Source: Maribacter polysaccharolyticus (lineage in GTDB: Bacteria; Bacteroidota; Bacteroidia; Flavobacteriales; Flavobacteriaceae). Taken from it: a DNA stretch of 64,000 nt. The stretch lies in contig NZ_JARBUY010000002.1 in assembly GCF_028882255.1 (NCBI RefSeq), forward strand, positions 446,342-510,341, read 5' to 3'. How positions within the stretch are numbered: position 1 is the stretch's first letter; every line of letters begins with the position of its first letter. The notes beneath the pieces are model-generated. The model did no database searches, was not told the origin of the DNA, and saw nothing but the letters and a program-made list of their open reading frames with translations. The position numbers were made by a program, and so were the translations under genes. Shown one piece after another: positions 43,290 to 52,817 of the stretch.

Positions 43290-45539
43290 ATGAATAAATA
43301 CGTATTATATGCTTTTACTGCAGTAGCAGTTGTTATGTCTTGTACGGATCATAAAACCGATCGGTCACAGGCAAGGAACATAGTCGATTATGTAGATCCT
43401 TTTATTGGGACCGGTGGCCATGGGCATACGTATCCCGGAGCATCCTCGCCTTTTGGCCGTATGCAGCCAAGCCCGGATAATGGGACCACTGGGTGGGATT
43501 GGTGTTCGGGTTACCATATTACGGATTCCATAATATCCGGTTTTGCCCAATTGCATTTAAGCGGTACCGGGATCGGTGATTTGGCCGATGTGCTTTTGAT
43601 GCCGACCAATTCGGATATGGATCTCGGGCTTTTCGGGAAAAAAAGGGATTCCCTGCCCTATACCTCACACTTTTCCCATGAGGGAGAAGAAGCTTCACCG
43701 GGGTATTACAAAGTACATTTGAATGATCCCGATATTACCGTGGAGCTTACGGCGAATGATTATGTCGCGTATCATAGATATACCTATCAAAATGCGGTGA
43801 AACCTTCTTTTGTCGTCGATTTGGGATATGCGGTTAATTGGGACAAGCCCTTGGAAAGTAGTTTAAAGATGGAGGACAGCCGGCATATCGTCGGGTACCG
43901 TTTTAGTACAGGATGGGCCAAAAACCAAAAGGTGTTTTTTGCCATGGAAACCTCCCGCCCTATCGTTCAACAAAGGTTTATCGGTGATGCACCTACGGGC
44001 ATTGCCTCAACGGAAGTTCATGGGGTAAAAGCAGGGGGTCAGTTTTTCTTTAAAGGGGATACGGACAGTGTTGAAGTGAAAATTGCCGTGTCGTCGGTGA
44101 GTATTGAAAATGCCAAAGCGAACTTAAGCTCACAGGGTAACCCCGGTTTTGGGGAAATACGGGAAAAAACCCGAGGGGATTGGGGCGATCTCTTGTCCAA
44201 TATCACGGTAGAAACCCCAACGGATAGCTTAAAGACGATTTTTTATACGGCACTCTACCATGCCCAAGTGGCCCCGACCATGTTCAATGATCTCAACGGG
44301 GAATTTAGAATGCAGAACGATAGTATTGCCAAAACCGATTTTAAGATGTATTCGTCTTTATCGTTATGGGACATCTATCGTGCTGAAACCCCTTTGCTGA
44401 GTATCATCGATCCCAACCGATTGGACGATATGGTCAGATCTATGTTGGTCTATTATGACGAGAGCGGGGTTTTGCCGGTGTGGGTACTATCGGGTAATGA
44501 AACCGGAACAATGCCCGGATACCACTCGGTTTCCATAATTGCGGAAGCCATTATGAAAGGACATACTTCCTTTGATGTACAAAAGGCCTATACCGCCATG
44601 AAAGAGACCATGATGGGCGATGAACGGGGGTTGAAGGCCTATAAGGAATACGGGTATATTCCGTATGAAGTCATGGATCAGTCCGTCTCCATAAGTCTTG
44701 AGTATGCTTACAATGATTGGTGTGTGGCGCAGGTGGCCAAGAAATTGGGTTACGATGGGGACTACGCCTATTTTGATGACCGTTCAAAAGCATACCGGAA
44801 TTTTTTCGATGGCGGTTCGGGATTTTTAAGGGGTAAATCGAAGGACGGAAAGAATTTCCATGAACCTTTTGATCCAAAATCCTCTAACCATATCGAAGAT
44901 ACCGATTATACCGAAGGCAATGCATGGCAACATAGTTGGTATGTGTTGCATGATGTCGCCGGTTTGATGGAGCTACATGGGAAGATGGATTCTTTTGCCC
45001 TAATGGTGGAGCGACTTTTTACGGAAGATTCCGATCTGAGCGGCCACAATGTATCTCCCGATATATCCGGACTTATTGGTCAATATGCCCATGGGAACGA
45101 ACCGAGTCACCATATCGCCTATATGCTGAATAAGGCCGATGCCCCATGGCGTACCCAATATTGGGTTCGTAAAATAATGGATACCCAATACAGTACAAAA
45201 CCAGACGGATTGAGTGGTAATGAGGATTGTGGACAAATGTCCGCATGGTATATCATGAGTGCAATGGGTATTTATCCCATGAACCCTGCTTCAGGGGAAT
45301 ATGAAATCGGAAGTCCGATATTCGAAAAAACCACGATAAAGTTACCCGGCGGTAAAACCTTTGTGATTTCCGCACCCGACACCTCCCAAAAGAATATTTA
45401 TGTGCAATCGGTAAAACTGAACGGTGAACTTCTAGATAGAACCTACATCATGCATGGGGATATTGTTTCCGGAGGCACCTTGGAATTTGAAATGGGACCC
45501 ACCCCGAATAAAGAATGGGGAGTAAAAAAACACAACTAA
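43290..45539 (+). CDS. GH92-family alpha-mannosidase lipoprotein (canonical acid)
   Basis: A 749-residue outer-membrane or periplasmic lipoprotein (lipobox VVMSC). It carries typical GH92 blocks: VDYVDPFIGTGGHGHTYPGASSPFGRMQPSPD, LHLSGTGIGDLADVLLMP, SSLSLWDIYRAETPLLSIIDP, and SGNEDCGQMSAWYIMSAMGIYPM (D646 in the base motif). The general acid is present as E604 in HGNEPSHHIAYM. It should release terminal alpha-mannose from glycans in a Ca2+-dependent inverting reaction. It begins the second PUL, and the sodium:solute symporter gene starts 10 bases after its stop. Confidence 0.95.
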   Translation: MNKYVLYAFTAVAVVMSCTDHKTDRSQARNIVDYVDPFIGTGGHGHTYPGASSPFGRMQPSPDNGTTGWDWCSGYHITDSIISGFAQLHLSGTGIGDLADVLLMPTNSDMDLGLFGKKRDSLPYTSHFSHEGEEASPGYYKVHLNDPDITVELTANDYVAYHRYTYQNAVKPSFVVDLGYAVNWDKPLESSLKMEDSRHIVGYRFSTGWAKNQKVFFAMETSRPIVQQRFIGDAPTGIASTEVHGVKAGGQFFFKGDTDSVEVKIAVSSVSIENAKANLSSQGNPGFGEIREKTRGDWGDLLSNITVETPTDSLKTIFYTALYHAQVAPTMFNDLNGEFRMQNDSIAKTDFKMYSSLSLWDIYRAETPLLSIIDPNRLDDMVRSMLVYYDESGVLPVWVLSGNETGTMPGYHSVSIIAEAIMKGHTSFDVQKAYTAMKETMMGDERGLKAYKEYGYIPYEVMDQSVSISLEYAYNDWCVAQVAKKLGYDGDYAYFDDRSKAYRNFFDGGSGFLRGKSKDGKNFHEPFDPKSSNHIEDTDYTEGNAWQHSWYVLHDVAGLMELHGKMDSFALMVERLFTEDSDLSGHNVSPDISGLIGQYAHGNEPSHHIAYMLNKADAPWRTQYWVRKIMDTQYSTKPDGLSGNEDCGQMSAWYIMSAMGIYPMNPASGEYEIGSPIFEKTTIKLPGGKTFVISAPDTSQKNIYVQSVKLNGELLDRTYIMHGDIVSGGTLEFEMGPTPNKEWGVKKHN

Positions 45540-45549
45540 ATAACCCTAT

Positions 45550-47427
45550 ATGGATCTAATAGATATTTCGATAATTCTTCTCTATGTTTTTCTTACCCTA
45601 GCCGTGGGCATCTGGGTATCCAAAAGGGCCTCAAAGGGGTTGAACTCTTATTTTTTAGGGGGTAACGGTATAAAATGGTACTATTTGGGACTTAGTAACG
45701 GTTCGGGCATGTTCGATGTTTCGGGTACGGCTTGGATGGTAGGGATCCTATTCCTATACGGTGTAAAGAGTTTTATGTTCATGTGGTTGTGGCCGGTATG
45801 GAACCAAATATTCATTATGATGTTCCTGGCCGTTTGGATCCGAAGGTCCAATATCATGACCGGCTCCGAATGGATGTTGACCCGTTTTGGGGATGACCGG
45901 GCGGGTAGGGCCGCCCATAGTATCGTTGCGGTATTTGCCGTAATCGCAGCCGTAGGGTTCATAGCCTATTTTTTTGAAGGTGTCGGCAAGTTCATGACCA
46001 TAATACTGCCATGGGATTTTACATGGCAAGTCGGGGAATCGGTCTTACTTCTTTCCGAACAATCTTATGCTATGATCATCATAATCCTAACGACCCTATA
46101 TACGGTAAAAGGAGGGATGTTCTCCGTAGTGGCGACCGAGGTGCTCCAATACTTGATCATGGTCTTGGCCGGTATTTTAGTGGCCGGATATGCCTTTTAT
46201 GAATTTTCGGATCTACAGATCAATGCGATTATTACGGAAGAATGGAAGAATGTCTTTTTTGGCTGGGAATTGGGGGATCATTGGAGTGGCAAATTCGATG
46301 CTTTCAATGATCTGATCGATTCCGAAGGGTACAAAATGTTCGGGGCGTTCATTGGAATGTCGCTGTTTAAAGGATTTTTTGCCAGTATTGCCGGGCCTAC
46401 CCCTGGTTTTGATATGCAGCGGATACTATCGACAAGAACCGTAAAAGAAGCTGCTTATATGAGTGGTTTTACAGCTTTGGTACTCTATATTCCCAGGTAC
46501 TTGTTGATTGCCGGTATCGTGGTCATCGCTTTGGTGGTATTGGGTCCTGGAATGGCTTCCGATCCGGGATTGACAGGGGCCGAGTTGGAAATTTTATTGC
46601 CGAAAGTCATTAATTTCCATGTTCCTGTCGGAATCAAAGGGCTTTTGTTGGCAGGGTTATTGGCTGCTTTCATGAGTACTTTTTCGGCCTTTGTGAATGC
46701 AGGGCCGGCTTATATCGTAAACGATATTTATAAAAAATATTTTAAGCCTGTGGCCACCGATCGGCATTACATAAAGGTCAGCCATATTGCTTCGGTAGTT
46801 GTGGTCTTTCTAGGGGTTTTTATGGGGTTCTTTGCGGAATCCATTAATTCATTGACCCTGTGGATCACCAGTGCTTTGTTCGGGGGATATGTGGCCGCGA
46901 ACTTTTTAAAATGGGTGTGGTGGCGATTTAATGGTTGGGGCTATTTCTGGGGAATGGCCTCCGGGTTGTTGATTGCTACGTTACAGTTCGTCCTGGATCA
47001 AAATAAAATCCATTTGGAAGTAGGTACATGGCTGTACGAATTGGCCCGGATACCTGCCATTTATATATTTCCCATTATTTTCTTGGTGTCATTACTGGGG
47101 TCTTTCCTAGGTACTTGGCTAACCCCGCCTACCCAAATGGAAACCTTGGGGAAATTTTATCGGAACGTGCGACCTTGGGGTTTTTGGAAACCGGTGATCA
47201 CAGCCTTGGACAAGGGGGGTATCGTAGTCAATAAAAACAACGGATTCTGGAAAGATATGGCGAATTGTACCGTAGGTATTATTTGGCAATCAAGTATGAT
47301 CGTATTGCCCATCTATTTTATGGTTAGGGATTACCCGAAAACCTGGGCGGCCTTGGGTATATTTATAATAACCTCGGTTATTTTGAAATACACCTGGTTG
47401 GATAAGGTCAGGAAAATCCCAAATTAG
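45550..47427 (+). CDS. Sodium:solute symporter (SSS family)
   Basis: A 625-residue inner-membrane carrier with about 13-15 helices, using the Na+ gradient to import a small solute. Family features are LAVGIWVSKRASKGLNSYFLGGNGIKWYYLGLSNGSGMFDVSGTAWMVG in TM1-TM2 and ASIAGPTPGFDMQRILSTRTVKEA before TM8. LLAGLLAAFMSTFSAFVNAGPAYIVNDIYKKYF is the classical SSS signature region. It sits between two GH92 genes, so a monosaccharide such as mannose is a reasonable substrate (inference). The C-terminal extension of about 100 residues makes it longer than the usual 500-550. Confidence 0.93.
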   Translation: MDLIDISIILLYVFLTLAVGIWVSKRASKGLNSYFLGGNGIKWYYLGLSNGSGMFDVSGTAWMVGILFLYGVKSFMFMWLWPVWNQIFIMMFLAVWIRRSNIMTGSEWMLTRFGDDRAGRAAHSIVAVFAVIAAVGFIAYFFEGVGKFMTIILPWDFTWQVGESVLLLSEQSYAMIIIILTTLYTVKGGMFSVVATEVLQYLIMVLAGILVAGYAFYEFSDLQINAIITEEWKNVFFGWELGDHWSGKFDAFNDLIDSEGYKMFGAFIGMSLFKGFFASIAGPTPGFDMQRILSTRTVKEAAYMSGFTALVLYIPRYLLIAGIVVIALVVLGPGMASDPGLTGAELEILLPKVINFHVPVGIKGLLLAGLLAAFMSTFSAFVNAGPAYIVNDIYKKYFKPVATDRHYIKVSHIASVVVVFLGVFMGFFAESINSLTLWITSALFGGYVAANFLKWVWWRFNGWGYFWGMASGLLIATLQFVLDQNKIHLEVGTWLYELARIPAIYIFPIIFLVSLLGSFLGTWLTPPTQMETLGKFYRNVRPWGFWKPVITALDKGGIVVNKNNGFWKDMANCTVGIIWQSSMIVLPIYFMVRDYPKTWAALGIFIITSVILKYTWLDKVRKIPN

Positions 47428-47683
47428 CGGAGTCAAATGAAATCGTGGAGATTGGATATATATGAGGATTCCATATACTGCGTTACATGCCATCGAAGGG
47501 GAAAAGAAGGCCTTTAAAGCTGTGACGGTAGATAGCGTTGCCACAAAATTATTTATACGTAGTTGGAAACCATTGAATTCAAGAAGAAACAGGGTTTATA
47601 AAAATGGTGTTGTTATGAATCGGTATTTTTGGTCCAAGAAAATGAAACTTCAAGAAAGAAATAAGTTAGCGCACATTATGGTA

Positions 47684-50026
47684 ATGAATAGACAATTGAA
47701 AATCAGTATTTCCTATATGGTGGCCCTATTTTTTTTAGTGGCCTGTAGTGAGCATAAATCCCAGGAAGGTGTACATGCCGATAAAGTGGAGCAAGATCTC
47801 TTGGGGTACGTTAATCCGTTAATGGGTACCGATTCTGACTTTAGTCTATCGAACGGAAACACCTATCCGGCAATCGCCACACCTTGGGGAATGAATTTTT
47901 GGACCCCCATGACCTCAAAAATGGGCGACGGGTGGACGTACAAATACCACGACAAAAAAATACGAGGGATTAAGCAAACCCATCAACCCAGTCCGTGGAT
48001 CAATGATTATGCGGCATTTTCCTTGATGGCGGTTACGGGCGATCTAAAATATCAGGAAGATGAACGGGAGTCATATTTTTCGCATAAGGCCGAGACCGTT
48101 AGACCCGATTATTACAGTGTGTATTTGGCAGATTATGACGTAGTCGCTGAGGTTTCCCCGACAGAAAGGGCGGCACACTTTAAATTTACCTTTCCCGAGG
48201 ATCGATCGTATATATTGTTGGACGGTTTTTTTAAAGGTTCAATGGTCCGGATAATTCCGGAAGAACGAAAGATAATCGGGTATTGCAGAAATAACAGCGG
48301 GGGTGTTCCCGAGAATTTCCATAATTACTTCGTGGCTGAATTCGATACGGATTTCGAATTGACGCATACCTGGGGCGATAATTGGGAATTGAAAGGGAAT
48401 TCAAAAGAAAATAAAGGCGACCATGTTGGGGCCATCGTTGGTTTTAATACTAAAAAAGGTCAGGAAATACATGTAAAAGTCGCCTCTTCCTTTATTAGTC
48501 CGGAGCAGGCGCAATTGAATTTGGACAGGGAAATCGGCGATGATACGTTCGAGGCCACCAGGGAAAAAGCCACCGCAGCTTGGGAAAGGGAATTAGTGAA
48601 AATCCAGATCGAAGATGATAATATAGATCATATAAGGACTTTTTATTCCTGTCTTTATCGCGTGTTGCTGTTTCCAAGAAAAATGTATGAGTTGGATGAG
48701 TCCGATGAAATAGTGCATTATAGTCCGTATAATGGCAAGGTCTTACCCGGATATATGTTCACTGATAACGGATTTTGGGACACCTTTAGAGCGGTTTTCC
48801 CGTTTTTCAATTTAATGTATCCTGAGCTTAATGGCCATATCATGGAAGGTTTGGCAAATACGTATAAAGAGTCGGGTTGGCTGCCTGAATGGGCCAGTCC
48901 GGGGCATCGGGATTGTATGATCGGCTCTAACTCATCACCCATTATTGCCGATGCCTTTTTAAAGGGGATTGCTATGGGAGATACCGAAGTTTTGCTTGAG
49001 GCCATGGTCAAGAACGCAACCACCTCGGAGAACAGGCCATTGTCCAATGGGAATGTGATCCACTCCGTAGGTAGGGAGGGATTGGAATATTATAATGAAT
49101 TGGGCTATGTGCCTTACGATGTGGGCATCAACGAAAATGCCGCCCGGACATTGGAATATGCCTATGCGGATTTCACTATTGGGCAAATGGCCGAAAAAAT
49201 GGGGAAAACCGAATTGGCCGATACGTTCTACAAACGTTCCATGAATTATAAAAACCTGTTTGATCCCACTACAAAATGGATGCGCGGTAAAAATAAGGAC
49301 GGAACTTTTCAAAGTCCATTCAATCCCTTGAAATGGGGGGATGCCTTTACCGAAGGAAACAGTATCCATTATACCTGGTCCGTTTTCCATGATGTAAATG
49401 GATTGATCGGATTGATGGGAGGAAAAAAAGAATTTGAAAATAAATTGGATGCCGTTTTTGATATGCCCCCTGATTTCGATGATTCCTATTACGGGTTTAC
49501 CATTCATGAAATACGGGAAATGCAGATCATGAACATGGGTAATTATGCGCATGGGAACCAACCCATCCAACACATGATTTATTTGTATAATTACGCCAAT
49601 GTCCCATATAAGGCTCAGGAAAAGATCAGGACCGTCTTGACCAAGTTGTATGCGCCCACGCCGGATGGTTATTGTGGCGATGAGGATAACGGGCAAACGT
49701 CTGCCTGGTATGTGTTCAGTTCCCTTGGTTTTTATCCGGTTACGCCCGGCGTGGATCAGTATGTCATAGGTAGTCCGTTATTTAAAAAAGCGAGTATTTC
49801 CTTGGAAAACGGCAATCGTTTTGAAATTACGGCCCCAGGGAACGGTAAGGAAAATTTTTATATACAATCGGCAAGATTGAACGGTGTGGATTACGATAAG
49901 TCTTTTTTAAAGTATGATGACATCGTCAAAGGGGGCACATTGCAGTTTACCATGGATAAAAAACCGAATACGGAATGGGCAAGTGGCGAAGATTCGGTAC
50001 CATACTCCTTAAGTAATCGAAAATAG
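47684..50026 (+). CDS. GH92-family glycosidase lipoprotein with Gln at the general-acid position
   Basis: A 780-residue lipoprotein (signal peptide MNRQLKISISYMVALFFLVAC). Family blocks include VNPLMGTDSDFSLSNGNTYPAIATPWGMNFWTPMT, KQTHQPSPWINDY, GFWDTFRAVFPFFNLMYPEL and CGDEDNGQTSAWYVFSSLGFYPV (base motif). At the acid position it has HGNQPIQHM, with Gln at residue 626, instead of Glu. It differs from the first Gln variant in surrounding sequence, so the change probably arose in a separate clade. The frame opens at 47462, but the upstream 74 residues do not look like coding sequence and the lipobox signal starts at 47684 (47678 is also possible). It follows the symporter gene. Confidence 0.9.
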   Translation: MNRQLKISISYMVALFFLVACSEHKSQEGVHADKVEQDLLGYVNPLMGTDSDFSLSNGNTYPAIATPWGMNFWTPMTSKMGDGWTYKYHDKKIRGIKQTHQPSPWINDYAAFSLMAVTGDLKYQEDERESYFSHKAETVRPDYYSVYLADYDVVAEVSPTERAAHFKFTFPEDRSYILLDGFFKGSMVRIIPEERKIIGYCRNNSGGVPENFHNYFVAEFDTDFELTHTWGDNWELKGNSKENKGDHVGAIVGFNTKKGQEIHVKVASSFISPEQAQLNLDREIGDDTFEATREKATAAWERELVKIQIEDDNIDHIRTFYSCLYRVLLFPRKMYELDESDEIVHYSPYNGKVLPGYMFTDNGFWDTFRAVFPFFNLMYPELNGHIMEGLANTYKESGWLPEWASPGHRDCMIGSNSSPIIADAFLKGIAMGDTEVLLEAMVKNATTSENRPLSNGNVIHSVGREGLEYYNELGYVPYDVGINENAARTLEYAYADFTIGQMAEKMGKTELADTFYKRSMNYKNLFDPTTKWMRGKNKDGTFQSPFNPLKWGDAFTEGNSIHYTWSVFHDVNGLIGLMGGKKEFENKLDAVFDMPPDFDDSYYGFTIHEIREMQIMNMGNYAHGNQPIQHMIYLYNYANVPYKAQEKIRTVLTKLYAPTPDGYCGDEDNGQTSAWYVFSSLGFYPVTPGVDQYVIGSPLFKKASISLENGNRFEITAPGNGKENFYIQSARLNGVDYDKSFLKYDDIVKGGTLQFTMDKKPNTEWASGEDSVPYSLSNRK

Positions 50027-50118
50027 GACATTAAAATTTTCTTTGCCAAGGAAAGCGATAGAGCAACACACTTGGTATTATGGATATTGAACAGTTTGAA
50101 ACAATGAATCGGTACATC

Positions 50119-52359
50119 ATGAAAAATAGGGCATTACGAATAATTTGGATAGTTGTTTTTGGGTTTCTTTATGCTATGGGCATGGCCCAGAAATCCCCAG
50201 TTGACTATGTGAACCCTTTTATTGGCACCTCCAATTTCGGAACCACCAATCCGGGGCCAATTGCCGTTCGTGGCATGGCGAATGTTTCCCCTTTTAACGT
50301 GGCGGGGCCTCAAAATTTACCTTTGGAGAAAGACAGTCGATGGCTTTCGACCCCTTATGTGCGCGAAAACACCTTTTTAACGGGATTTAGCCATATTAAC
50401 TTAAGTGGAGTAGGTTGTCCTGAATTAGGGGTCATTTTGGCCATGCCCACCACAGGGGCCCTTGTGACCGATCATTTGGCGTATGGCAGCACGTATTCGA
50501 ATGAAAAAAGCCAAGTCGGGTACTATTCCAATGTTCTGGATAAATACGATATAAAAGTCGAAGCCACGGCGACGACCAGGGTCGGGGTCAGTAAGTATAC
50601 ATTTCCTGCCGGGGAGTCGAATATTCTACTCAATTTGGGATTGGGGCTGACCAATGAGGAAGGTGCCAGTGTTAAAGTTGTATCGGACACGGAAATCGAA
50701 GGGGTGCGTTCCGTAGGTTCGTTCTGTTACTATAAGCCCGAAGAAGCCTATCCGGTGTATTTCGTTGCACGATTTTCCAGGGCCGCCGATGAGTTCGGGG
50801 TCTGGAAAAAACCGGGAAAATATAAAGGGGTCGAATCCGAATGGATGGGATATAATGGCAAGACGCGGTTGATGAAGGGCTTTACCAAGGAAGTGGTCGG
50901 TGATAGTATCGGTGCTTATATGCGGTATGATTTTGAACGTCCGACCGAGGTGGAAATGAAAATCGGTATATCATATGTTAGCTTGGAAAATGCCAGGGAG
51001 AATTTGGAGATGGAAACCAAGGGCAAGACGTTTGATGGGATTTTGAAGGATGCGCGAAAAGAATGGAACGATTACCTGTCCAAAATTGAGGTTGAAGGAG
51101 GTAGTGAAGATGATAAGACCATATTTTATACGGCCCTCTACCATACTTTGATCCATCCCAATACCTTGAACGACCATAACGGGGAGTATCCAAAAATGAG
51201 GACCCGGGAAACCTTAAGGACCGAAGGGACCCGTTATACGGTATTTTCCCTTTGGGATACCTATCGCAATCTGCACCAGTTGATGAGCTTGGTATATCCG
51301 AAACAGCAATCCGATATGGTAAAAAGTATGCTTCAAATCTATGATGAAAGCGGGTGGCTTCCTAAGTGGGAATTGAATGCCACGGAGACCACGACCATGG
51401 TGGGTGATCCTGCCGGAATCATCATTGCCGATACGTATTTGAAAGGCATCCGTGATTTTGATGTGGACAAAGCGTACGAGGCCATGCTGAAAAGTGCGGA
51501 CCAGATAGCGGACAATCCATTGCGGCCAGGTCTTCGGGATTATATCGAGAAAGGATATCTTACCACAAGAACAACCAATAGTGGTTCGGTTTCCACGACC
51601 CAGGAGTATAACATTACGGACTATGCCATTGCCCAATTGGCAAAGGAATTAGGGAAGAAAGACGATTATAAACGTTTTGCAAAACGGTCTATATCCTATA
51701 GAAAACTGTTCGATAAGGAATTCAATCTTCTAAGGCCCAGAAACGATGATGGCACTTGGTTAACGCCTTACAATCCCGAATCCGGGGCGAATTTTGAGAA
51801 GAACCTTGGTTTTATTGAAGGCAATGCCTGGCAATATACCTTTATGGTTCCCCATGATATCAAGGGATTAATGAGATTGATGGGGGGATCTGGGCCTTTT
51901 GTGCATAGACTTCAGGATGTATTTGATAAGAATCAGTTCGATATGGCCAATGAACCTGACATTGCCTATCCGTACCTTTTCAATTACGTGAAGGGACAGG
52001 AATATAGGACCCAGGAAATGGTTTCGGATTTATTGAAGGAGCATTTTAAGAATAGTCCGGACGGTATTCCCGGCAATGACGATACGGGTACCATGTCGGC
52101 TTGGGCGGTTTTTTCCATGATGGGAATGTACCCTGTGAATCCGGCCGAACCCATATATGCCGTGACCAAGCCTAAATTCGATAAGGTCACCATACATTTG
52201 GATGGGGAATATTATAAGGGGCAGTCTTTGGTGATCAAATCCACTACATCCTCGAAGGGTGAAGCGATCAAAAACATCAGTTTGGATGGCAAGCCCTTAA
52301 AAGGGGTTTTTATAAGGCATCAAGATCTGGTCAAGGCTTCCGAAATTTCGATAGACTAA
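50119..52359 (+). CDS. GH92-family alpha-mannosidase, secreted (canonical acid)
   Basis: A 746-residue protein with signal peptide MKNRALRIIWIVVFGFLYAMGMAQ and no lipobox, unlike its GH92 neighbours, so it may be soluble in the periplasm. It carries VDYVNPFIGTSNFGTTNPG, SHINLSGVGCPELGVILAMP, FSLWDTYRNLHQLMSLVYP and GNDDTGTMSAWAVFSMMGMYPV. The acid Glu is present in MANEPDIAYPYL (residue 612 from this start). The frame opens at 50080, with alternative starts at 50104 and 50119; the last gives the best signal peptide. The C-terminus is slightly short (LVKASEISID) but ends inside the last strand. It is probably an exo-alpha-mannosidase with linkage specificity different from the first gene of this PUL. 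Confidence 0.92.
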   Translation: MKNRALRIIWIVVFGFLYAMGMAQKSPVDYVNPFIGTSNFGTTNPGPIAVRGMANVSPFNVAGPQNLPLEKDSRWLSTPYVRENTFLTGFSHINLSGVGCPELGVILAMPTTGALVTDHLAYGSTYSNEKSQVGYYSNVLDKYDIKVEATATTRVGVSKYTFPAGESNILLNLGLGLTNEEGASVKVVSDTEIEGVRSVGSFCYYKPEEAYPVYFVARFSRAADEFGVWKKPGKYKGVESEWMGYNGKTRLMKGFTKEVVGDSIGAYMRYDFERPTEVEMKIGISYVSLENARENLEMETKGKTFDGILKDARKEWNDYLSKIEVEGGSEDDKTIFYTALYHTLIHPNTLNDHNGEYPKMRTRETLRTEGTRYTVFSLWDTYRNLHQLMSLVYPKQQSDMVKSMLQIYDESGWLPKWELNATETTTMVGDPAGIIIADTYLKGIRDFDVDKAYEAMLKSADQIADNPLRPGLRDYIEKGYLTTRTTNSGSVSTTQEYNITDYAIAQLAKELGKKDDYKRFAKRSISYRKLFDKEFNLLRPRNDDGTWLTPYNPESGANFEKNLGFIEGNAWQYTFMVPHDIKGLMRLMGGSGPFVHRLQDVFDKNQFDMANEPDIAYPYLFNYVKGQEYRTQEMVSDLLKEHFKNSPDGIPGNDDTGTMSAWAVFSMMGMYPVNPAEPIYAVTKPKFDKVTIHLDGEYYKGQSLVIKSTTSSKGEAIKNISLDGKPLKGVFIRHQDLVKASEISID

Positions 52360-52817
52360 AGGTTCGGGATACAAGAGGGGGCCATTCTTTTCGGAACAAG
52401 GTCGGATACGCAAATCATCCAAATCCAAAAGGTGATGGTTGCCTGCGCGGGAAGGGGCACAGCTGGGATTCCATATAGGACCCATATCCCGAAAATATAA
52501 GTTATTTCATTTAAAGTGTATTGGGATTTGGTAAAACATACCCATTGAACAGACTTCCCATAAATAGCGCTATTTTAACATATAATCGTGGTGTGTAGGA
52601 TTTTATGCACACTTAAATTTAACGTTTTGGGGTTGTGGAGTTCCTGAAATGAATAAACTTGAAGATTTATTTCGGTCTTTGGTTATTGTAGAAGTGTTCT
52701 CTGGCTTTTCAACCTTGTTATTGGTCGAAAACATTCTAAAGATTTAGGGCGAAATTTCAACTTTATTGTGTTAACATAAACTTAAAGATATTTTATGATG
52801 ATGTTAATATTTGAAGT
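52360..52817. other. 458-base intergenic stretch before the second susC
   Basis: No gene was found. It holds a 14-bp palindrome (52562-52575) and AT-rich DNA near the susC start. TAATATTTG at 52805-52813 resembles, but has one base too many for, a -7 element. SusCD may therefore have its own promoter separate from the GH92 genes. Confidence 0.5.
52562..52575. promoter_or_regulatory. 14-bp perfect palindrome AAATAGCGCTATTT
   Basis: Symmetrical with a central AGCGCT, similar in kind to the palindrome at 37300-37311. It lies about 240 bases before the susC start. A possible repressor operator; chance occurrence is not excluded. Confidence 0.3.

Noticed and set aside
48959-49696. 245-codon frame on the minus strand
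   Set aside because: Antisense to a GH92 gene with conserved catalytic blocks.
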